From the NCBI GenBank assembly GCA_045569115.1, contig JBJKZS010000031.1, positions 1 to 34,147 of the forward strand: a stretch of 34,147 bases of DNA, given 5' to 3'. Within the stretch, counting starts at the first letter, position 1. Every line of letters starts with the position of its first letter. Both the position numbers and the translations under genes were made by a program. This DNA comes from S15-B10 sp045569115 (GTDB lineage: Bacteria; Fidelibacterota; Marinisomatia; Marinisomatales; S15-B10). Under the pieces are notes generated by a model. The model saw nothing but the letters and a program-made list of their open reading frames with translations, made no database searches and was not told the origin of the DNA. Of the stretch, positions 17,070-25,470 are shown piece by piece.

Positions 17070-20000
17070 ATGAAGTTACTAAATAAACTGTTTCAGCTCA
17101 AACCGGGAGAAGGAAAGAAGGTTCTACCCTTTTTCATTTCTTTCTTTTTTGCAATGGGTTCTTTTGTGTTCGGAAGGACTGCTAGAGACACCTTCTTTTT
17201 AAGCAGATTTGATCCAGCCTACCTACCTCATATGATGATTCTGATGGCATTCACAGTTGGAATAACCGTTGCTTTTATGACGAGAATATCTAAACGGATA
17301 CCGATTTTGCCTCAAATAATTGGAACATATTTAGTCGGTGTTCTCTCATTTATTCTTATTCAACTTCTACTGGCGGATTGGATTTATCCGGTTCTCTATC
17401 TTTGGTTTGAAATTTTTGGAACTATCATGATGATCCAGTTTTGGCTCTATACAAGTATGGCATTTACAACACGAGAAGCAAAACGGCTTTTCGGCCTGAT
17501 AGCCAGTGGAGCTGCTATTTCCAATACTATTCTTGGTTTTTCCATGACTGAAATAATAAATACCTTCAGTACTAATTTTTTATTACCGGCTACTTCTATA
17601 TGCATTGGTATTTCACTGGTCGGAATTATTTTTTCAGCAAAGCATGTACAGGCACCAACTTCTGTCTCTTCAATAACAACCAAAAAAAACAATGATGAAA
17701 AAGTGAGCCTAGTCACATCACCTTATTTGAAAGTAATGACTTTGACTATAGGCTTAGCGGCAATTGTGGGGGCATTAATCGATTATCAGATGAAAATTAT
17801 TATTAGTGATAATTTGACTGAAACTGAGATGGCTAGTTTATTCGGCACTCTTTATGGATTTATTGGAGTAGTTTCAATCTTTATGCAATTCTTTGTGTCT
17901 GGAAGATTAATATCTCGATTTGGTATACTTTGGTCACTAATGTTTTTACCCGTCGCTTTATTTGTAGGGAGTGCAATGATTTTCATTCTTCCCATTGCCA
18001 TATTTGGCGTAATTGCTAAAGCAGGTGATCAAGTTTTTCGGTTCACCATCCATGACTTATCCAGCCAGTTACTATGGTTACCTGTATCACCCCAAGAAAA
18101 AAATAGAGCCAAGCCATTCATAGATGGTACTATAAAAAATGCTGCATCCGGTATTGCTGGACTCTTAATTTTGGGCTTATTCTATTTTGTCGATGATATA
18201 AGATTACTTTCAATCCCTTCCATTATAATGCTAGTTGTTTGGTCGTTTGCAAACTTTAAACTGAAGAACGGTTATGTCATGGAATTAAGAAAAGCTATTG
18301 AAAAGCGAAGTCTTGATTTTGAAGAACTTGAAATTGATGTGACTGATCCTGAAATTGTTGAAACAATCAAAAAAACTCTTTCAGGTGGTGATGAATATCA
18401 AAAAATGTTTGCTCTTGATTCTATGTCTGACCTCCCTCTTATGCCATGGAAAGAGGATATTCTTAATCTCTTCAATAACGGCTCTCCAATTATGAAGGGT
18501 AAAATTCTGATTATGACCAGCAAAACTCCAGAAATTATCTCTGATGAACTTATTACTCCTTTAATTGATCATAAAGATGACTTGCTATCCGCAAGAGCAA
18601 TGATCAGTATTGGAATTCGACAAAATGGTGCCTCAGCATCAAAACTAATGGATTCTTTGAATGGAAATAATGATACTCGAAAAGCAGCAGCAGCAGCAAG
18701 TTTAATATTAATGGAAGATCAAGCGGAAGTTCAGGCTAATGATACCATTAAACAGATGCTTTTTGACCAAAACACTGATACTCAACTAGCGGCTTTAAAC
18801 TCCGTTGGACATATACAAGGAATATTGCCGGATACAGGTCTTGTGACTCTTCTAGATGATGATTCCGCTGATGTAAGAGGAAGGGCTGCACAATTAGCGA
18901 ATGCCCGATCTGATAAAATACTCATTCCCCCACTTATAATGAATCTTGATGATCCATTAACTTATCCTGCATCTAGGAGAGCACTCAGATCTTTTGATGA
19001 GGCTAATGTTTCAGAACAAATAAGTGATGTATTGAAAAATATAGCTTCAGATAAAAATCTTCTAATCGGGGCAATCCGAACAGTCCGTGATTATAGAAAA
19101 TTTTCAAATCTTAAAACTATTGTAAGCTTGGCCAAAAGTAATGACGGTGATATAGCAAAAGAATCCATAGAAAGCTTATTTAGATTGGCACGTCAAGATC
19201 CCTTACCTGATTCAATTTTACATCAAACAGAATTTTTATTAAAGGAACTCTCAAGGCAAACTTATATAGCGTTCGGTCAAATAAGTTTATTTACTGGTAA
19301 TGATAAAGCCATTTTGATAAATGACTATCTTTCTAATTTTATAAAGAAAAAAAAGGAATTAATCCTAAAGTTATCATTGATGCCTTTCCCTGATAGTCCT
19401 ATAGAAACATATCAACATGCCTTATTATCTGGTGACCTGTCTGCTAGATCAAATGCTCTTGAGATACTTGATAACCTGCTTCCTATTGAAACGCGTGAAA
19501 TCGTGATGCCTATTTTTGATGATTTAGATATTAAAGAAAAAATTGAGAAGGGAACTAATTTTGTTGATAGTATTACTTCTAATAAAGAGATAGTTAAACA
19601 ATGGTTGTATTCGCAAGAAGATTGGTTAACGGCTATCGCCCTTGATTATAAATTGCACAACCTTGATGAAGCTTGGGATATTAATTGGAAAAGAGTTTCA
19701 AAAGGACCTAAAGTTCAGGAGTTATGTTCCTCTTCTTTAGCAAAAAATGATTCGCCATTAAAAACATTAACTGATTTTCCACTTAAAGAGTTTAAACTTC
19801 ATGATATATCAATGTATTCAACTTTAGAAAAAACCATATTTATGAAAGGTGTCGATCTTTTCCATGATATTTCTGGGGAAGAGGTGTCACATGTCGCTCA
19901 AATTGCAGAGGAAATAGAATTCTCAACTGGAGATGTTATTTTCGAAGAAGGCGATGTTGGTGACTCAATGTTTATTATTATTGATGGTAGTGTGAAAATA

Positions 20001-20225
20001 CATAAAGGAGACAAAGAAATTGCAACTCTCTCAAAAGGAAAGTTTATTGGTGAGATGGCACTATTAGATCAAGAACCTAGATCAGCTTCAGTTACTGCTA
20101 CTGTTGATACGATACTTTTACAGATTAATCGTGAAGATTTTTACGATCTAATGGCCAGTCGAATGGAAATAATGCAAGGAATTGTAAAAATCTTAACACA
20201 ACGATTGCGTTCAGCCATAGCCTAA
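17070..20225 (+). CDS. Nucleotide-transporter-like / HEAT / cyclic-nucleotide-binding fusion
   Basis: The protein has 1051 residues in three parts. Residues 1 to about 410 contain some ten to twelve hydrophobic helices with ARDTFFLSRFDPAYLP and a mid-domain QVFRFTIHDLSSQLLWLPVSPQEKNRAK (shown as the landmark of the ATP/ADP-translocase, NTT/Npt, fold). Residues about 420-880 are soluble helical pairs with HEAT-like character, for example DTQLAALNSVGHIQ and DDSADVRGRAAQLANARSD. Residues 930-1051 are a cNMP-binding domain: FSTGDVIFEEGDVGDSMFII and the phosphate cassette GEMALLDQEPRSA (Glu995, Arg1004), with all key residues kept. This suggests membrane transport or scrambling controlled by cAMP or cGMP. 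Substrate and direction are unknown. No Shine-Dalgarno sequence is visible before the ATG, only AT-rich leader. It is 61 bases downstream of the nuclease gene. Confidence 0.82.
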   Translation: MKLLNKLFQLKPGEGKKVLPFFISFFFAMGSFVFGRTARDTFFLSRFDPAYLPHMMILMAFTVGITVAFMTRISKRIPILPQIIGTYLVGVLSFILIQLLLADWIYPVLYLWFEIFGTIMMIQFWLYTSMAFTTREAKRLFGLIASGAAISNTILGFSMTEIINTFSTNFLLPATSICIGISLVGIIFSAKHVQAPTSVSSITTKKNNDEKVSLVTSPYLKVMTLTIGLAAIVGALIDYQMKIIISDNLTETEMASLFGTLYGFIGVVSIFMQFFVSGRLISRFGILWSLMFLPVALFVGSAMIFILPIAIFGVIAKAGDQVFRFTIHDLSSQLLWLPVSPQEKNRAKPFIDGTIKNAASGIAGLLILGLFYFVDDIRLLSIPSIIMLVVWSFANFKLKNGYVMELRKAIEKRSLDFEELEIDVTDPEIVETIKKTLSGGDEYQKMFALDSMSDLPLMPWKEDILNLFNNGSPIMKGKILIMTSKTPEIISDELITPLIDHKDDLLSARAMISIGIRQNGASASKLMDSLNGNNDTRKAAAAASLILMEDQAEVQANDTIKQMLFDQNTDTQLAALNSVGHIQGILPDTGLVTLLDDDSADVRGRAAQLANARSDKILIPPLIMNLDDPLTYPASRRALRSFDEANVSEQISDVLKNIASDKNLLIGAIRTVRDYRKFSNLKTIVSLAKSNDGDIAKESIESLFRLARQDPLPDSILHQTEFLLKELSRQTYIAFGQISLFTGNDKAILINDYLSNFIKKKKELILKLSLMPFPDSPIETYQHALLSGDLSARSNALEILDNLLPIETREIVMPIFDDLDIKEKIEKGTNFVDSITSNKEIVKQWLYSQEDWLTAIALDYKLHNLDEAWDINWKRVSKGPKVQELCSSSLAKNDSPLKTLTDFPLKEFKLHDISMYSTLEKTIFMKGVDLFHDISGEEVSHVAQIAEEIEFSTGDVIFEEGDVGDSMFIIIDGSVKIHKGDKEIATLSKGKFIGEMALLDQEPRSASVTATVDTILLQINREDFYDLMASRMEIMQGIVKILTQRLRSAIA

Positions 20226-20234
20226 GAAATATTA

Positions 20235-20588
20235 TTATTCTTTTGAACGAACCTCTGTTGAATCTTTTAAGAGTTTCTCTACTTTATCTTTCATTATCTC
20301 AGAGCTTTTTTCTTTTATGGACCGGTTCATCTCTTTAACAGTTTTATCAATTACTTCTTTTACTTCTCCAGATTTTTCTTGCAAAGAGTCTTTAAGTTCA
20401 TCCGCGGTTTTAGGTACTTCTTTTCCAGTGTAAATAAGGTAACCAAGATAAAGTGCTAACAGAGATATAGTGACAATTGCAATCTTTAACAATTTCTTAA
20501 TTATAGAAAAAAGAAGTAAAACAGCTAATACAATAGTAACCGCAAGAAGCACAGGGTTCGTTATTAACTGTTCAAAAAGTGATGACAA
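20235..20588 (-). CDS. Small membrane protein with charged helical tail
   Basis: The start is TTG at 20588, with AGGT about ten bases upstream; no ATG fits until the middle of the gene. Of the 117 residues, about 10-52 form two adjacent hydrophobic segments, and 55-117 form an amphipathic, Lys/Glu-rich helix (ELKDSLQEKSGEVKEVIDKT) that could be a coiled coil. I recognise no family; the architecture resembles YtxH-like envelope proteins. It lies 11 bases after the metallophosphatase/cytochrome fusion gene and is likely co-transcribed. Its 3' end is nine bases from the convergent transporter gene. Confidence 0.6.
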   Translation of the reverse strand: MSSLFEQLITNPVLLAVTIVLAVLLLFSIIKKLLKIAIVTISLLALYLGYLIYTGKEVPKTADELKDSLQEKSGEVKEVIDKTVKEMNRSIKEKSSEIMKDKVEKLLKDSTEVRSKE

Positions 20589-20599
20589 GTTTTAAATAC

Positions 20600-22159
20600 C
20601 TAATTTTTTGGAATTTTTATGTTACTTCCTACTATCAGAAAATTTGGATCCGACACAAAATCAATGTTAGCATCATAAACTTCTTTCCATCTAAAACCAC
20701 TACCTAGATATTCAATTGAAATAGACCATAGTGTCTCTCCACTCTTCACAGTGTGATAAATCCAAAGATCATTCTTAGTATTTTCTTTCAACGATACTTC
20801 AAGCTTAGGCTCCAAATTAATTATTTCAGATGAAAGAGTCTGAGGAATAGGATGTCGACTTTTATCCATATATACACTAAAAGAAAAATCAGGACTATTT
20901 ACCTTGTCATGACAACGGACACAATTTTCTTCTGTTAAACCTTCTGTCAAAAATAATGCCGGCTCAGCAATATGATTTGCTGGTGTAAAATGGCACTCAG
21001 TACAGTTCACATTGTTTAGTCCTGAAGTGATATTATAGTTTAAATATCCGTCATCACGACCAAAGCCTGAAGTGTGGCAAGATAGACATTCAGGAGATTT
21101 TTCTTTATGACTATTCTTTAAAGTTTTAAGTGACATAGAATGGCGCGAAGATTTCCAATGATCATATTCGCTAGGGTGGCAGGAAATACAGGACTCTGAT
21201 GAAGCAACAATAAATTCATTTGGTACTGGAATAATTCTTTCAATTACTGATCCAGCTCGTTCCTTACTCATTCTATTATAGTCGATAATCATCTCCACAA
21301 CAGTAGAGTCATTAGGAAAGTCAAAATCCATTGCGACTAACTCTCCTTCATGACTAATTAAACGATTTTCATTGTCAAAACTGAGTCTTAGATGCCCAAC
21401 ATAGTAACCATCCTTTCCACTTTGAACAATAACCGTTTTTTCCACCTTCTCTGGACTCTCAAGTACAGTTTGTGTATGACTTCCAATAATTACATCAATC
21501 CCGGAATAAGTCTTAGCGATAGCCCTATCTTCATCAATACCATTATGAGAAAGAAGGATTACTATATCACTTATTTTCCTCAAAGCATCTATCTTGGATT
21601 GTAATGTGCTGCTAAAATCAGAAAATGAGACCTCATCCTTTACACGTTTAGGGAAAAAAAGAAAAACCCCTGGATCAATAATAGATAAAATTCCAAACTT
21701 TATATCATCTCTTTGAATTATAATTTGCTGATTTATTTGTTTTAATTCGGGTTTTTCAATATTCGAAGAAAGAAAGGGTAGCTTTGAACCCTCAATAAGA
21801 TCATTAATAAATGCTACTCCTTTGAAAAATTCTTGATCACCTAAACCAATAGCATCATACGGCATCATCTCATAAATCCTAAATGCAATGCTATCCTTAA
21901 GTGCATTACGAGTAGGTGAAAGAAAATCCCCCGCATCAAGGAGAATTGTATTCGAATTATTACTATACCAATCGCGAATATAATGAACACGTTTTTCCAG
22001 AGATCCGTAAGCCTTTCCTGGGCAAAGACAATTTTCTAAGGCACCATTTGTATTGTTTGTATATAGAATTGTGATCTCACTATTCGCTATTAGCTTAGTT
22101 TGAATTAATAATAAGAAAAGAATGGAAAAAAAGGATACGCGAAGGGATGGTTTCATCAT
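20600..22159 (-). CDS. Metallophosphatase-like / tetraheme cytochrome / LysM fusion
   Basis: This exported protein (signal peptide ending TKLIA) has 519 residues in three modules. Residues 27-310 have the 5'-nucleotidase/SoxB-like fold (ITILYTNNTNGALENC, LLDAGDFL, AIGLGDQEF, ILLSHNG, VIIGSHTQT). Compared with active enzymes (NDTHG, GNHE, GHTH) the metal ligands are changed: Asn35/Asn38, Asp108-Gln109 and Gln230. Loss of phosphatase activity is therefore likely. Residues 320-420 hold four CxxCH haem sites (CISCH 324, CLSCH 358, CTECH 386, CVRCH 413) spaced as in c554-like cytochromes, with extra His residues as possible axial ligands. Residues 468-517 are a LysM domain (HTVKSGETLWSIS) that binds peptidoglycan. 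I infer a wall-anchored periplasmic electron carrier or redox sensor. It starts at tandem ATGs, divergent from the YidD-fusion gene. Confidence 0.85.
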   Translation of the reverse strand: MMKPSLRVSFFSILFLLLIQTKLIANSEITILYTNNTNGALENCLCPGKAYGSLEKRVHYIRDWYSNNSNTILLDAGDFLSPTRNALKDSIAFRIYEMMPYDAIGLGDQEFFKGVAFINDLIEGSKLPFLSSNIEKPELKQINQQIIIQRDDIKFGILSIIDPGVFLFFPKRVKDEVSFSDFSSTLQSKIDALRKISDIVILLSHNGIDEDRAIAKTYSGIDVIIGSHTQTVLESPEKVEKTVIVQSGKDGYYVGHLRLSFDNENRLISHEGELVAMDFDFPNDSTVVEMIIDYNRMSKERAGSVIERIIPVPNEFIVASSESCISCHPSEYDHWKSSRHSMSLKTLKNSHKEKSPECLSCHTSGFGRDDGYLNYNITSGLNNVNCTECHFTPANHIAEPALFLTEGLTEENCVRCHDKVNSPDFSFSVYMDKSRHPIPQTLSSEIINLEPKLEVSLKENTKNDLWIYHTVKSGETLWSISIEYLGSGFRWKEVYDANIDFVSDPNFLIVGSNIKIPKN

Positions 22160-22209
22160 CTTTGAATATCTGTGGAAATCTGCTTTATATCAAGTGTAAT
22201 TTTTAAGAC

Positions 22210-22848
22210 ATGAAAACAGCTAAGATTATGTTTTTTTCAATTATTCTAGCATGTATGAACCTTTTTTCACAAAAAGGCTCATCGGTTGACTCTTTATTAA
22301 ACTCACCAAATATCTCTAAAGTAAAAAGAATTGGAATAATACCAATTTCATTTTGGCAAAAAATTAGTTACGCTGACTCATCATTTAACTGTCAATTTTT
22401 CCCAAGTTGTAGTAATTATAGTGGCCTGGCAATAGCACGTTTTGGTTTAATATCAGGCTTTGTAATTACAGCAGATCGCATAATAAGATGTAATCCTTTT
22501 GCGCATGGTTATCATATCCGATCAAGTAAACCCCTGTTTCATGTTGATGGAAGAATGTTAAATCATCCGCCAAAGAAGATTTTAATCAAATCTAATAGTA
22601 GTAAATCAGCAGTTTTTGCATCTGGGCTTTCATCTATTCTTCCCGGAGCTGGGCGAATTTATGCTGAGCGAACTTGGGATGGCCTCTTCGGCTTTTTGAC
22701 TATAAGTTCGTTAGCTAACCTAACTTATCGTTATCATATAAAAAATAATGATCCTGGACGTTTATTTTTTGGAACCTTAACCATGACATTCTATCTTGGA
22801 GAATTATTTGGAGCCTACCAAGCAGCTATAGCATATAATAGGCTATAA
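22210..22848 (+). CDS. YidD-domain protein fused to a DUF5683-like membrane domain
   Basis: The protein has 212 residues. The leader (residues 1-20, FFSIILACMNLFS, then QKGSS) looks like a signal peptide. Residues 55-105 carry the YidD signature FNCQFFPSCSNYSGLAIARF and ADRIIRCNPFAHG, with the three conserved cysteines (61, 67, 94). YidD normally is a free protein of about 70-85 residues that aids the YidC insertase at the cytoplasmic face. Residues 137-212 (GLSSILPGAGRIYAERTWDG, then hydrophobic helices) resemble DUF5683/TM2-like membrane modules, with PGAGR as their typical turn. If the leader is cleaved, the YidD part would be periplasmic, unlike the canonical protein. It ends five bases from the convergent glycosidase gene, with no terminator between them. 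Confidence 0.78.
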   Translation: MKTAKIMFFSIILACMNLFSQKGSSVDSLLNSPNISKVKRIGIIPISFWQKISYADSSFNCQFFPSCSNYSGLAIARFGLISGFVITADRIIRCNPFAHGYHIRSSKPLFHVDGRMLNHPPKKILIKSNSSKSAVFASGLSSILPGAGRIYAERTWDGLFGFLTISSLANLTYRYHIKNNDPGRLFFGTLTMTFYLGELFGAYQAAIAYNRL

Positions 22849-22853
22849 ATTTG

Positions 22854-24902
22854 TTATTGAGCCAATGGAAATTCAGCTATTCTTAGGGTTGTACAACCAT
22901 ATGGTATTAGTGTAACCATTTTTACAGGTTCTTCACTAGGAAAATTATTTCGCTCTAAAAAGGGATGACTATATGGTAATGGACCAGCAGTTTTATTATA
23001 TAAAGACCATTCAACAATTTGCTTTGCGGGAACTTTAATTTCAATAGGAGCATTTTGAATGTTCCATGGTTCATCATTATTATAATCTTTCTTTATAATT
23101 TTGAAACTTTTTAATCCCTTAGTTTCATAATTATATAGCAATCCATAATTCCATTCTGATTTAGGAAAAACTTCATAATAATATGAACCATATATTTCTG
23201 GATCCTTATTGTTAATAACTTTTCTCCAATCTTCTTCTATTTTTAAAGCATAGACTAAAGGTCCTCTTTCTACGGCTATAGAGTTCTCATGCCATCTGCT
23301 AGTAGTGACTTGCATAGGTAGATTTAGTTCAACAATGTCGTTTGATTCCCATTCCCGATTAATAATTACAATATTGTTAGTTGTATCAATCGATAATTGT
23401 TTACCATTGATTTTAATTGTCGCACCATCACACCAACCAGGAATTCTTAGATGTAATGGAAATTTTACATTCTTTTGTGATTCAAATTGGAAAACAATAG
23501 TTTCATCAAATGGATAATTTGTTTTCTCTTTGAACATAACTTCAACTCCATTACTTACCTTTGCTTTAATAGAGCTAGGAGCGTATATCATTGCTGCCAA
23601 TCCATTGTCTGGTGTAGCATACCATAAATTTTGTGTGAATTTAGGCCATGCCTGATGCATATTGGATGTGCAACAATAATATCCTGTAAATACTCCATAT
23701 ACTAAATCAGTAGACTTGTGACCATGGTTCCATTCAAAATTTCGATTGCTTCTTGTAATCATAACTTGATTTGCGGTTTGAAAATATTGTCTTGTATTAA
23801 AATCATCACTTGCTTGAGTAGGCAATGCATTGAATGCAATACGTTCTAAATGGTCAGCAAATTGAACATCTCCTGTTATTGCAACCATATTTTCTAAAGA
23901 ATACATCAATTCTGTCACTGAACAAAACTCTACACCCTTTGTAGGATCATCGCCATGAAGGTGTTCATCACCTCCATACATACCTTGTGGCTGACCATGA
24001 TATTTTTTTATATCATTAAACGCTTTCTTTACCGCGTTTAAATATTTTCTATCTGAATGTTGTTGGTAATAGATAATTGGTTGCTTAATCCCCTGCGCGA
24101 GATTCACACAATGAAAACTGTTTTGATCTATAAGAGAACCTTTTTCAAAATGATCTGTCCAAGGATGAGTTTGCTTATATAGTATTTCAGATAGCTCAAG
24201 CAAAAAATTATCCTTCGTAATATTATATAGCCAATAAACCATAAGAAGGTTGTCACCTCCTCTTCTATTACCCCAATATGACCAATGACCTAATGGAGTT
24301 ATAGGTAATTCACGTAATTGATATTTAAAATATTTAGTCATTAGTTCAATGACTCTTTCATCCTTTGTAGCCATATAATGCTGCTGAAGCACCTTAAGCA
24401 TAACCATGTGAGGCCACCAATCTCGTCTTTTAGTCTTTTGCAACCCTATTTCTTCATCAGGCTCTTTTTCAAATGGTACTGGTCCAAAATAACCTTCTTC
24501 AGTTTGGTTATTCAAACTCCACTCTATCCATGGTGTAGTTTTCTCTATTAAGTCTTTATCATTTAAAATATATGCAAGAGGTAGTAGCCCATCTAACCAA
24601 TAAGGGCCTCTTTCCCATCCATCACCATCACCTCCAAGCCAACCATTTCTAGGGCCTACTACTTTTTCATAAATACTATCAAGATGCCCTGTCATTCCAG
24701 AAGCCATAACCTCCAATTGCTTCTTCAACCAACCTTCAGGCTCAATTACTCCTAATGGAAGTTCGGTGTAAGGTCTAACTGAAAGAGGAGCTTGATTTGT
24801 AATGTAATGTGAATTTCTGTTTGCCTCAGTAGTTTCACAATTTGTTATAAATAAGCCCGAACATAAAATAAAAGAAAAGTAAATAATTTTCTTATTGTTC
24901 AT
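22854..24902 (-). CDS. GH127-type beta-L-arabinofuranosidase, lipoprotein
   Basis: This 682-residue protein of the DUF1680 clan (GH127/GH146) releases L-arabinofuranose from plant or algal polysaccharides and glycoproteins. The lipoprotein signal ends FITNC (Cys22), so it is probably membrane-anchored. GWLGGDGDGWERGPYWLDG (residues 87-105) is the (alpha/alpha)6-barrel opening. Glu325 and Cys327 (VEFCSVTELMYS) with Cys410-Cys411 (GYYCCTSNMHQAWP) match the Glu-Cys-Cys-Cys zinc site, one cysteine of which is the nucleophile in characterised GH127. The C-terminal part from about residue 460 is beta-sandwich (PLHLRIPGWCDGATIKING). The start has AGGA seven bases upstream. It is divergent from the 103-residue gene across a 168-base region with a palindromic site. 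The exact linkage specificity cannot be read from sequence. Confidence 0.87.
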   Translation of the reverse strand: MNNKKIIYFSFILCSGLFITNCETTEANRNSHYITNQAPLSVRPYTELPLGVIEPEGWLKKQLEVMASGMTGHLDSIYEKVVGPRNGWLGGDGDGWERGPYWLDGLLPLAYILNDKDLIEKTTPWIEWSLNNQTEEGYFGPVPFEKEPDEEIGLQKTKRRDWWPHMVMLKVLQQHYMATKDERVIELMTKYFKYQLRELPITPLGHWSYWGNRRGGDNLLMVYWLYNITKDNFLLELSEILYKQTHPWTDHFEKGSLIDQNSFHCVNLAQGIKQPIIYYQQHSDRKYLNAVKKAFNDIKKYHGQPQGMYGGDEHLHGDDPTKGVEFCSVTELMYSLENMVAITGDVQFADHLERIAFNALPTQASDDFNTRQYFQTANQVMITRSNRNFEWNHGHKSTDLVYGVFTGYYCCTSNMHQAWPKFTQNLWYATPDNGLAAMIYAPSSIKAKVSNGVEVMFKEKTNYPFDETIVFQFESQKNVKFPLHLRIPGWCDGATIKINGKQLSIDTTNNIVIINREWESNDIVELNLPMQVTTSRWHENSIAVERGPLVYALKIEEDWRKVINNKDPEIYGSYYYEVFPKSEWNYGLLYNYETKGLKSFKIIKKDYNNDEPWNIQNAPIEIKVPAKQIVEWSLYNKTAGPLPYSHPFLERNNFPSEEPVKMVTLIPYGCTTLRIAEFPLAQ

Positions 24903-25000
24903 ATTTATCCTTTAATGATTTTATTTAGGATATTTCCCCCACCCAACAAAGGTGCTTCTTTTTTCTTTTATATAATTTATATATTTTATGTTTGTTAGAG

Positions 25001-25029
25001 TGTACATTTTTATGCATAATGAATGTACA
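25001..25029. promoter_or_regulatory. Inverted repeat, candidate operator between divergent genes
   Basis: TGTACATT at 25001-25008 is repeated inverted as AATGTACA at 25022-25029, around a 13-base spacer that itself contains ATGCAT. Each arm contains the palindrome TGTACA. It lies 98 bases upstream of the glycosidase start and 41 bases upstream of the small plus-strand gene, in a position suited to repress or activate either. The surrounding DNA is very AT-rich, so promoters are likely but not individually callable. The regulator is not identifiable. Confidence 0.4.
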
Positions 25030-25070
25030 TATATTACATGATTGCTTAGTTAACCTTTGGAGAAATCTCG

Positions 25071-25382
25071 ATGTATAATGACAATTTTCGTCTGAAAAAA
25101 AGAGAAACCATAACCAATGGGAAAAAGTACGATTTTTTTATTTATGAGATTCTTCATCTCGAAAAAAAATACTCGGATGGAAAGTTTGGTACTGGTGACT
25201 CATTAATTCACGATCAAAAAAAATATAAAGTTGTTGATGTAGAAGATGGGAAAAAACTAGATGTTAAGTTTCGATGTTCAAAAAAATTGTTGGACGCTTT
25301 GGAAGTGGATCCAAAAGAGGCAAAAAAAGTTTTTAATAAATGCTTAAAAGAATTGCTAAAGGACGGTCAGATTACTGTTTGA
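25071..25382 (+). CDS. Unknown small basic protein, 103 aa
   Basis: I recognise no family. The protein is soluble and lysine-rich, with no signal peptide or membrane segment. It has an N-terminal strand-rich part (FRLKKRETITNGKKYDFFIY, then SLIHDQKKYKVVDVEDGKKL) and a helical C-terminus (PKEAKKVFNKCLKELLKDGQ). The start ATG has TTTGGAGA with GGAG nine bases upstream, a better ribosome site than most genes here, which supports reality. It stands alone between the glycosidase and the convergent amidohydrolase gene, directly behind the palindromic site at 25001-25029. A weak 10-base palindrome (CTTATATAAG) follows the stop but no convincing terminator. Confidence 0.6.
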   Translation: MYNDNFRLKKRETITNGKKYDFFIYEILHLEKKYSDGKFGTGDSLIHDQKKYKVVDVEDGKKLDVKFRCSKKLLDALEVDPKEAKKVFNKCLKELLKDGQITV

Positions 25383-25470
25383 TCTACCAAATTAGATTGA
25401 GGCTTATATAAGAGTTCTTTCCTTTTGTCTTTGAAGTTTTAATTGAAAAAATACTTTTTTATTATACTCC

